Source: Triticum aestivum
Lineage: Eukaryota; Streptophyta; Magnoliopsida; Poales; Poaceae
NCBI RefSeq assembly: GCF_018294505.1
Contig: NC_057809.1
Coordinates: 414,136,104 to 414,200,103, forward strand
Direction of reading: 5' to 3'
Length of the DNA stretch: 64,000 nt
The position numbers were made by a program, and so were the translations under genes. Of the stretch, positions 45,478 to 53,926 are shown one piece after another. The first letter of the stretch is position 1. The number at the start of each line of letters is the position of its first letter. The notes under the pieces were generated by a model. The model was not told the origin of the DNA. It ran no database searches and was given only the letters and a program-made list of their open reading frames with translations.

Positions 45478-47416
45478 GAGCCAAAGCTAGGCCCAGCAAA
45501 AAGGCCAAATTGAATAAACCGGTTGATGATAATCCGGACACTGAACCGGAAAAGATCCCAGAACAGTTTGAGCCAAATGATAACGCTATTCATGATGATC
45601 CGCCAATGCAACATCATGAAACCTTTACTAAACAGATGCAAGATGATCCCACAGGCCATGCTACTGACTCGTCAAGCCCGGCTAAGGCTGCAGATAAACC
45701 GCCAAGCCCAGTCAAAGCAGCTGATGACCAATCGGATGATGTCATTGTTACTGATTTAGGCTACACAACTCGTGGTAATCCCGTTGCTTTATCAAAACAT
45801 AGTTCCAAGGAAGAATTTGCTGCTGTGGATAAGGGCAAGTGGCAAACAGATTTGGAAAGCTATGCCCACCTTAGCGCCCAAGATATCCACTCTGGGTTTT
45901 TAAACCGCCTGTACACAAGCCGCGACTATGAAGCCGGTTTAGTGAACCTGATGAAAGAGCGTTATGAGGTTAATACTGTTAACACTACATAATTGTTTCC
46001 CTCTTGTATCTGATTTCTAATATCAACTCCAGTAGCCCCCAAGGGCCGGTTTATGATATCAATGTAAACCGGGACTTTGTAATACTTCAACTTTGCATGC
46101 GTAGCCCCCAAGGGCCGGTTTATCTTTTCAGGATGAACCGGGACTTTAGAGTATTAATCTTGCAACTTTTGTTTGTGTAGCCCCCAAGGGCCGGTTTATC
46201 TTTTCAAGATGAATCGGGACTGTATTATTGAGCAAATATACATTAGCCCCCAAGTGCCAAGAATAATATTTGAATTGATCTTGGGACTTAGAAGAGAAAT
46301 TTAATAAGAAGCAATAGGCATTAGCCCCCAAGTGCCAAGTGTATAACTTGTTATGTGCTTGGTACTTCAAAATGCTGCCAACTCATAACATTTATATCTC
46401 TTATAGGCTGAGCTGAGAAAAAAGGAATCTCAAACCGCTGATCTTCAAGAAAATATCAAGTCCCAACAAGCAGAAACTTCCAAAGCCAAAGAGGAGCTGA
46501 CCAGTGCCTTAGTAGCCATGGAGAAATTGAAGGAAAACTTCAAGAAGGAACAGGCAGACTGGGACATAGAGAAGGCCACACTACAAAAGAGGGCTGAGGA
46601 TGCAGAAGCAGCCCTTAATCCGGTGGTACAAGAGCTGACTGGTTCGAAGCGGCAAATAAATGCCATGAACACTGCTGTGATTGGTAAGTACCCTTAGTAT
46701 AAGCTGTTAACATGTATTATCCTATGAATTGCCGGTTTATCGATGTGTATAATGATGCAGGATCTCGCATTACCCATCTGGGCTCTGATATGCAGAAGAA
46801 ATTGAAGGCTGCCTATACTCTTATAGAGCAATTATATACCGACGCGCAACGGATCATTTGTACTCCCTCTCGTAACAAACCGCCCCCAACCTTGGTCAAG
46901 GAAACATTAGAGAAGTTGTCAATGCTGCCTGCCCGGTTTGAGGAGTTAAAAAGATCATCTGCAAGGGAAGGTGCTCTAACTGCACTAATCCGGGCTAAAG
47001 TATGGATACCAGATCTTGACCCGGCTGATATAGGACGCGGCTATCCGAGCATAAAGGAGGACGGGTCAAATTTTGACAATGATGATCTCCGAGCATTGAC
47101 GAAGGAAATGCGCCCATTAGCGAGCAAATTGGCTGAAGAGACGGATCTTTCTCATTACCAGTCGATTTATGACGCCGACAACAAACGGGTTAATGCGCCA
47201 ACTCATGATGTGGAAAATCTTATCCCGCCAATCCATAAGCATACCTACGCCCCTGATGTTGATCCCACAACACTTATAAGCGACGAAGCTGTATTCAAGG
47301 CCCTAACTAGAATCGACTGGGAAATCATTGACTTCCAGCTGCTGGGTGGAGAGAAGGAGGATGAACCGGCGCAGGACGATCCACAACCGGTAAGTCAGCC
47401 AGGCGAAGAATCATGA
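45478..47416 (+). pseudogene. Antisense ORF of the inner gypsy element, 3' exons
   Basis: This continues 32631-34264 after the Sabrina-bearing intron (acceptor CATTTCAG at 45477). Exon 45478 to about 45968 encodes an acidic linker and QDIHSGFLNRLYTSRDYEAG. Exon about 46407-46683 is a coiled coil (AELRKKESQTADLQENIKSQ, FKKEQADWDIEKATLQKRAE). Exon about 46760-47416 encodes the C-terminal domain (LGSDMQKKLKAAYTLIEQLY, then AKVWIPDLDPADIGRGYPSI) to a TGA. This half is open. Domain order (transposon domain, charged linker, coiled coil, C-terminal domain) parallels the outer element's antisense ORF. Confidence 0.7.
46031..46345 (+). repeat. Intronic repeat of TAGCCCCCAAG blocks
   Basis: Five blocks beginning TAGCCCCCAAG occur near 46031, 46103, 46178, 46244 and 46323. 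The first three are followed by GGCCGGTTTAT and a later CCGGGACT; the last two by TGCCAAG. Spacing is 66-79 bp. They lie within an intron of the antisense ORF. More TAGCCCCCAAG-like words occur near 48392 and 48293. Confidence 0.6.
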
Positions 47417-48592
47417 TCCGGAGGCCGGTTTAGCCTTATGCATACTGCAACACTTGTTGAAAACAATTATCCTTTTGGGCATCAGAACGCCTTGTAATAG
47501 GCTAGTTAAACACTTGGTCTGCTATGCCATCGTGCATATTCACTTTGCATGACACTGTTAATCCGCCATAATTATGTTGTGTCTGCTTATGATCTTTAGC
47601 AGTTTTATTCAACCTGTTTCTGCATAAAACAAATGTAAAGTGTCTTGGCGGTTTATCGCCGGACGGGTCATAATGCCCAACATATAACCCGGGTTTATAA
47701 CCAAGGTTGTACTTAGGAATAATCAAATATGAAATATATCATACCTGTGACATTGAATCACATCGTTGGTTTACCAACTTTTTGTAGGAAGGGTGATAAC
47801 CCAAATCTTGAGTACTGATAACTCCTCCCATGTTTTGCCGGTTTATAGTAAAGTTGTACCGGGTTGTAATAAACACCGGATTATCCGTATATCATGCTGG
47901 TGACTTGTAGTCAAAAGCCAGACCGGGTCAATAAACACCGGATTAGTATAAACTGCATCAACATAAATCTCAAAAAGAAAGATTGCAAAAGAAAAAATAT
48001 GCAAGAAGCGAGGCTTTTCATGGGCTGCCCGGCCACCGAGTTAAACCATTTTACAAAGCCTTATAAGGTGTACCTCACCTTAACCAATCGTCATTTTAAC
48101 TAATACAAGTTCAGGGTCTGTATAAGATTGACTTGTCAAAAGTTCAATGGGTCATACCAGGATTACCTGGGCGGAGTGACTTACTTAAAAAGGCAGGATA
48201 ACCCGGGGTTTTAGGAGAATACACCTAGCTTCCAAGCCTGGCTTTTATAGCCTATTACAAGGTTATAGACTCTGTATTCTTGTAGAACAAAGAGCCCCCA
48301 AGCAATATTTTGAGCTATGCTCAATGGACGCCTATGTTTGAGTTGTGCTTTGCAACAGACACTCTTTGGCTCCTTTTGACTTTGGGTAGCTAGCCCCCAA
48401 GTTTTTTATGTGGCTTATGAGCCGGATCAATGGGTAATCAGGACTCCACTTTATAAACAGAAGCCCCCATGCAACCAAAAACTTTTAAGGAAGAACGACA
48501 GAGGCCCCGCTTTAGCAGGGATGCCAATTTATTATATTAATCATTATAATATATACATTGTCAAGAATATGTACATAAGAGGAGCCTATGGC
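47417..48592. other. Convergent spacer of the inner gypsy element
   Basis: This lies between the end of the antisense ORF and the integrase end. It is non-coding, with repeated CCGGTTTA/TAAACCGG words and CCCCCAAG blocks. No gene is supported. Confidence 0.45.
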
Positions 48593-50848
48593 TCAGGTGT
48601 AGTAATGCCGAAGATGAGCGATATTCCACGGCCGGTGGGTCTCCTCCTCCGATTTACATGAGTCTTTGTGCTCTCGAATATCGATAAGGTAGTATGACCT
48701 GTTGTGCAGATTCTTGCTGACCATAAAGGGTCCTTCCCAAGGCAGGGATAACTTGTGCATATCAGTCTGATCCTGGATGAGCCGGAGCACCAGATCCCCT
48801 TCTTGAAACGTTCTGGTTTTAACCCGATGACTGTGATAACGACGCAGATCTTGCTGGTAAATCGCCGAACGCGCCGATGCAATATCACGATCCTCATCTA
48901 ACAGGTCAAGTGCTTCCTGACGTGCTTTCTCATTGTCAGTTTCAACATAAGCTGCCACACGGGGTGAGTCATGATGGATGTCACTAGGGAGAACCGCCTC
49001 TGCTCCATAAACCATGAAAAAGGTATGTAACTCGTAGATCTGTTGGGCGTGGTATTGATGCTCCATAACACAGAAGGTAACTCCTCCACCCAACAAACCA
49101 GCATCCACTGTAAAGGAACCATAAGCCGGGGTTTGATGCCTCTCAGGATCTCTTGATTGGCTCTCTCCGCTTGACCATTAGATTGGGAGTGAGCCACTGA
49201 TGACACGTCAAGCCGGATGTGCTCACGTTGACAAAACTCTTTCATAGCACCCTTGGATAGATTAGTACCATTATCAGTTATGATGTTGTGTGGAAAATCA
49301 AACCGGAAAATCACCATCTTGATGAATTGAACCGTCGTGGTTGCATCACACTTACTGACTAGCTCTGCCTCCACCCACTTAGTGAACTTATCAACCGCCA
49401 CCAATAGGTGGGTTTTCTTATCCTTGGACCTCTTAAAGGGCCCGACCATATCCAGCCCCCAAGTTGCAAACGGCCAAGTGATTGGAACCATCCTCAATTC
49501 CTGAGCCAGAACATGAGCTCGACGTGAAAACTTCTGACAACCATCACACCTTTTTACCAAATCCTCAGCATCAGCATGAGCCGTCAGCCAATCGAAGCCG
49601 TCACGAAAAGCCTTAGCTACTACGGACTTTGGACCGGCGTGGTGACCACAATCTCATTCGTGGATCTCACGCAAAATCTCACAGCCTTCTTCAGGAGATA
49701 CGCAATGCTGAAATGCCCCTGTTACACTGCAATGATGCAATTCTCCGTTGACAATGGTCATTGACTTGGATTGCCGGATTATCTACCTGGCCAAAGTTTC
49801 ATCCTCCGGTAACTCGCCCCGGTTCATATACGCCAAATATGGGACTGTCCAATCTGGGATAACGTGAAGAGTCGCCACCAACTGAGCCTCCGGGTCAGGA
49901 ACAGCCAAACCCTCCTCTGTAGGTAGCTTGACCGATGGGTTATGCAAAACATCCAGAAAAACATTGAGTGGTACCGGTTTACGTTGAGAGCTCAAACGGC
50001 TTAAAGCGTCCGCCGCTTCATTCTTTCCCCGGTCCACATGGTCAACCTAATAACCCTTGAAATGACCAGCCACAATGTCCACTTCTCGTCGATACGCTGT
50101 TATAAGTGGATCCTTGGAATCCCAAGTACGAGATACTTGTTGAGCTACCAGGTCTGAGTCACCAAAGTACTTAACCCGGCTTAGATTCATCTCCTTAGCC
50201 ATTCAAAGACCATGGAGTAAGGCCTCATATTCAGCTGCATTGTTAGTGCAAGGGAACATTAAATGGAGAACATAACAAAATTTATCACCTCGTGGGGAAG
50301 TTAACACGACTCCAGCCCCCGAGCCCTCCAATTGCCTGGACCCATCAAAATGAATAGTCCAATAAGTGTTATCTGGCTTTTCTTCCGGTGCCTGCAACTC
50401 TGTCCAGTCATCGATGAAATCCACAAGCGCTTGAGACTTGATTGCCGTGTGAGGCATATACTTTAACCCGTGAGGTCCAAGCTCGATGGCCCATTTGGCA
50501 ACCCGGCCCATTGCTTCCCTGTTCTGGATTATATCTCCCAAAGGGGCAGAACTGACCACAATGATGGGATGACCCTGAAAATACTGCTTGAGCTTCCGGC
50601 TGGCCATAAAAACTCCATACACCAGCTTCTGCCATTGTGGGTACCTCTGCTTAGACTCAATAAGCACCTCACTGATATAATAAACCGGCCGTTGAACCGG
50701 ATACTCCTTGCCAGCCTCTTTACGTTCTACCACAATGGCCGCACTGACAGCTCGAGCATTGGCTGCCACGTATAACAACAACAGCTTTTTATCAACCGGA
50801 GCAGCAAGGACAGGTGGCTTAGCTAACTATTTCTTCAAGTCCTCAAAC
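48593..50848 (-). pseudogene. RNase H and integrase of the inner gypsy element
   Basis: From the right on minus: the end of the RT-linked RNase H (YPQWQKLVYGVFMASRKLKQ), a second RNase H (HFDGSRQLEGSGAGVVLTSP and NNAAEYEALLHGL), a linker with KNEAADALSRL, then integrase with a zinc-binding tail (RCDGCQKFSRR), the core WGLDMVGPF, IITDNGTNL and SNGQAERANQE (D, D, E present), and a C-terminal region (YHSHRVKTRTFQEGDLVLRL). Two RNase H domains before integrase are typical of the Tat lineage. Lesions include a stop near 50200, a stop near 49780 and a frameshift near 49100. The frame runs straight into the right LTR at 50849, so RT, protease and gag are missing. Confidence 0.85.
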
Positions 50849-51389
50849 TGTCGTGGTTTTTTCACGGCAGATGTCCTAGCGTGAGGACTTAGTCGTGGAG
50901 CCATCGCAACATAGTTAGCTTAAAGGGTTTAAAGCGGGACAAAGGACGCAAGGAGTTTATACTGGTTCGGCCCCTTGCGGTGAAGGTAAAAGCCTAATCC
51001 AGTTGTGATGGAATTGCTAGGGTTTCGATGACCAGGGAGCGAATCCGCTTTGCCTGGCTCTCGATATGTTGTTTTCTGTCCCTAAACCGTCGCCGGGTCG
51101 TCCCTTTATATACACAGGTCGACACCCGGCGGTTTATAGAGTCCCGGCCGGATCATAAGCGTGTCCAGCTCGGTTTCAACCTTTTCTTATCTTACAACAC
51201 AAGTTATACATCTTATGGCGGTTTATTCCTATGGATCATAATCCGCCTTTGGGCCTTGGGCCCTCCTGTTAGCTCTCCTTCGTAAAGCGTCGTACTCCTT
51301 GTCCTCGTGGGCTATGGCAGGAACAACTCACTATGAGTATAATCCGGCCCCTCCTGGGCGGTTTATACTCAATAGTTATGTCCCCAACA
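50849..51389 (-). repeat. Inner gypsy 5' LTR (right)
   Basis: Its left edge TGTCGTGG is complete and immediately follows pol coding sequence (50848). No tRNA-complementary primer site lies inside it. Confidence 0.9.
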
Positions 51390-51397
51390 GTCATCCT

Positions 51398-51543
51398 CTT
51401 TTTTTTGACTGAAAGACTGTAAGGGAACCCCCTACAGTATAATTGGTGCAACAAACCCAAATTGCAAGTACCATGCCTTGAACCTGGGTGGGTGGGAAGG
51501 CATTAGCCCCTTCCCACCACTAGACTATGCCTTAGTCTGCCCC
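51398..51543 (-). mobile_element. tRNA-derived SINE
   Basis: On minus this 146-bp element begins GGGGCAGACTAAGGC, has an A-box-like TAGTCTAGTGG and a B-box-like GGTTCAAGGC about 40 nt later, and ends in a run of eight A before the flank. It is bounded by the 15-bp target duplication CTACACCGTCATCCT. The right copy is whole at 51544-51558; the left copy is CTACACC (31113-31119), GTCAT (31120-31124 and 51390-51394) and CCT (51395-51397), split by the inner gypsy element. RNA polymerase III boxes, A-tail and long TSD identify a SINE. It resembles grass Au-type SINEs but I do not assign a family. Confidence 0.8.
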
Positions 51544-51556
51544 CTACACCGTCATC

Positions 51557-52309
51557 CTATTTGGGTGTGTCCACCATATACAGGTCACATGTGGAGGTGG
51601 CCGTCCAACATCCGGTAAACGGCAGTTCTTGGCCTTGTTCGTCTCCGGCATCGTCGTCCATGTCATCGATATCTTCGGAGGCATAGTCCAACATGTTGGT
51701 TAAATCTTCGATAGTGGATATGAAGTGGGTGGTGGGTGGAGCGTAAAATTCCCCGCTTTCAGCCCCTAGTCTAGGTTGGGCGTAATTCGGAGGTGATTCC
51801 TCTATGATAGTGAGGGATCGCATTAAGTCCAGCACCTCGTTTAAGAGCGAGGTTTGGATGGGGAAACAAGAGTCCGTGGAGATAGAGTCCGGGGGCGAGT
51901 CCGGCCTTTCAGTGATAGGAGGAACCCGGTCTGATTCCGAGTTTGCTGCAGAAACGATCGCCTCTGGATCTTCGATAGTGCGGTTTGCAGTGGAGAGTCC
52001 GGTGGGCTCCAAACTCCCATCTTCAAACATGACAGTTTGTTCCGGATCTAAGGCCAGAGCAGTGATTGGGTACCCGAACCCTTCAAAGATCAAGTCATAT
52101 CGGATGTCGGCGACATAATTTAGGTTCCCAAAACTGATCTGATGACCAGGGCGTAGTTGTCGATCTGTTCGAGGTGACCAATCGAGTTGGCACGTAGAGC
52201 GAAGCTGCCGAACATGAAAATCTGGCCGGGAAGGAAAGTTTCCCCAAAAACAGCATCGTTGTTGTACCCTCTGTTGACGGCACAGCGGAACTCTCAATGA
52301 AAGAACCAA
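51557..52309 (-). pseudogene. gag N-terminal region of the outer gypsy element
   Basis: The minus frame encodes FGNLNYVADIRYDLIFEGFG, then LALDPEQTVMFEDGSLEP, an acidic Ser/Pro-rich stretch, IEDLTNMLDYASEDIDDMDD and STCDLYMVDTPK before a TAG at 51557-51559. After the TAG the frame continues across the SINE target site into the Arg-rich gag segment at 31119-30796. An upstream piece in another frame (IFMFGSFALRANS, about 52160-52240) shows a frameshift near 52120. On minus the sequence just inside the LTR reads TTGGTTCTTTCATTGAG, the probable primer-binding region. Confidence 0.7.
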
Positions 52310-52769
52310 TGTCAGTGTCAAAACCGGCCGATCTCAGGTAGGGGATCCCGAACTATGCACCTGAGGATCGAAGGAAACTGGAATCAAGGGTGACACGATG
52401 TTTACCCAGGTTCGGGGCCTCTTGATGGAGGTCAAACCCTACATCCTGCTTGATTGTATTTGATGGGTATAGGGGTTACAAGAGTCTATCTACCTCAAGA
52501 TCGTAATGGCTAAACCCTAGATGTCTAGAGTATGTGATTTGTGGTAGCCTCTATGGACTAAACCCTTCGATTTATATAGACACCGGGAGGGTCAAGGGTT
52601 TGTACAGAGTCGGTTTTACAGAGAAAGGAAATAATGCACCCGAACGCTAAGCTTGCCATCCACACAAAGGAGAGTCCCATCCGGACACGGAAAAGGTCTT
52701 CTTCCTTGTATCTTCACGGCCCACCAGTCTGGCGGACACTCGAGGACCCCTTAGTCCAGGACTCCCTCA
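52310..52769 (-). repeat. Outer gypsy 5' LTR (right)
   Basis: Uninterrupted 460-bp LTR, TGTCAGTGTC...CCCTCA. It preserves the site GGAATCAAGG into which the copia element inserted in the left copy. A TATATAA element on minus lies near 52575. Confidence 0.9.
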
Positions 52770-52794
52770 CTTGCATCTCGATCCCTTTCGCCAT
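52770..52794 (-). pseudogene. Start of the split 3'-5' exonuclease gene
   Basis: On minus, an ATG at 52794-52792 opens MAKGIEMQ and one further base, ending in the TSD copy GCAAG (52774-52770). Joined to 14588 on the far side of the outer element, codon 9 completes and the frame runs without a break into the exonuclease body. The start is supported by this junction and by a TATA-like TTTAAATA on minus at 52869-52876, about 75 bp upstream. Confidence 0.85.
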
Positions 52795-52868
52795 TTGGAA
52801 CCGCTGGATCGGAGGGCTATGGTTTGCAGAATTAGGATTAGGTGGTGATTCTAACTGAAGAAGATGAT

Positions 52869-52876
52869 TATTTAAA
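52869..52876 (-). promoter_or_regulatory. TATA-like element of the exonuclease gene
   Basis: TTTAAATA on minus, about 75 bp 5' of the ATG at 52794. It is a weak match to TATA(A/T)A but well placed. The promoter is now attached to only eight codons followed by an LTR. Confidence 0.35.
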
Positions 52877-53234
52877 GGGGCTTCGGCATTACTCTAGGAG
52901 TATGTGAAGAGGTTAAAACAATATGAATGCAGTGTGGTTTGGATGCAAATGAAGATGAAGGAGAGGTGAAGAAGCCGAGGAAAATTGGTTCCTGATGGAG
53001 AAGTAAATGGGAGAAGTGGCCTGCAGGCAGTTGATTAGACGACTAGGTAGACTAAACGAAAAGGCTATGCGGATAGACTGAGGAGTGTGGTACCTGTCCG
53101 TGTACGTGCCCATCCCTCTAGCCCTACATGTGCCACTGGCTAGTTGAGGTCACTCTTTTGAATCACCGCGGCGAGACATTTTATGATTCCTTTTTATTTC
53201 TGCACCCCTCCTGACAGGTGGGACCTATGCAAAC

Positions 53235-53285
<51 letters not shown>

Positions 53286-53926
53286 GTGTTGTAGCTGGTT
53301 CGGATGGATATTGGCGCGTGCGTGGGAGACACAACATTCTCTGGTTAAGGAATATGCAGTTATCCTCAAAAAATAAAAATCCTCCTTCGCACTTCTGCAT
53401 GCACGAGAATTTTGTTCTGCTCACAATATGGATGATACTTGGAGGATGAAGTGAACCCAGAGGCATGCTAGCACGGGAGACCTATTTCCGCTATACAATA
53501 CTACTCATGTTCCTACTACTCCTACCAGTAGTAGTAGTAGTACAACTGTGGTACACTTGATGGTCAAAATATTATTCATCCGGTCCTCACAGTGAAGTGA
53601 CAAGACCCTGTGCCCGATGTGACACTAGTCCAAGCGGCGTGTTTGGGTTACCAAAGTCAGCCTCACCTTGTGCACTGTGCAGCCACTGTCACAGCCGTTG
53701 TATAGCATGCCTCGCCTCGTCTCGCTCTCCCCTAGCACCACTCCATCTCTGTCTCCGTCTCGCCGGAGATCCTGAGGTCACTCTTCATCATCTCACTGTG
53801 CCCCCGTGTACCCTCGCCTCGCTCACCTCCCCCAGTACCACTATTCCCTCGCTAGCCACTCCAGCATCGAGAGCCTTCTCCCCCATAAAATCAAGCCCCC
53901 CAAAACCCCACTGTCCAAACTCCACC
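52877..53926. other. Intergenic region with microsatellites
   Basis: A perfect (AT)n run of 47 bp spans 53237-53283 and a short GTA run lies at about 53527-53541. No gene is supported; the 113-codon plus frame at 53597-53938 overlaps the F-box gene leader and stops at its mutated codon 4. Confidence 0.6.

Larger units (their letters stand above)
31125..51389 (-). mobile_element. Inner Tat-like gypsy retrotransposon
   Basis: The ends are TGTTGTGG (31125) and CCCCAACA (51389), with identical 5-bp duplications GTCAT at 31120-31124 and 51390-51394. LTRs are 31125-31670 and 50849-51389 (about 545 bp), differing at roughly 16 of the first 340 positions. It lies on minus: a PPT-like GGGGCCTAA abuts the left LTR, and RNase H and integrase run on minus from the right LTR. 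A spliced antisense ORF runs on plus. There is no primer-binding site, gag, protease or reverse transcriptase; the right LTR directly abuts RNase H coding sequence. Sabrina (34300-45437) is nested inside. Confidence 0.85.
14594..52769 (-). mobile_element. Outer non-autonomous Tat-like gypsy retrotransposon carrying nested insertions
   Basis: The ends are TGTCGGTGTCAAAACC at 14594 and CCCTCA at 52769, flanked by CCTGC (14589-14593) and CTTGC (52770-52774), a 5-bp target duplication with one transition. LTRs are about 460-477 bp: the left is 14594-14669 plus 23271-23671, the right is 52310-52769. Orientation is minus: a PPT-like GGGGCTAA abuts the left LTR, and gag then protease run leftward from the right LTR. 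Reverse transcriptase, RNase H and integrase are absent, so it depended on a helper. The body also carries a spliced plus-strand antisense ORF. Nested inside are a copia element, a SINE, a second gypsy element, Sabrina and a solo LTR. By eye the LTRs differ at roughly 30 of 440 aligned positions, the most diverged pair in the window. Confidence 0.85.
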
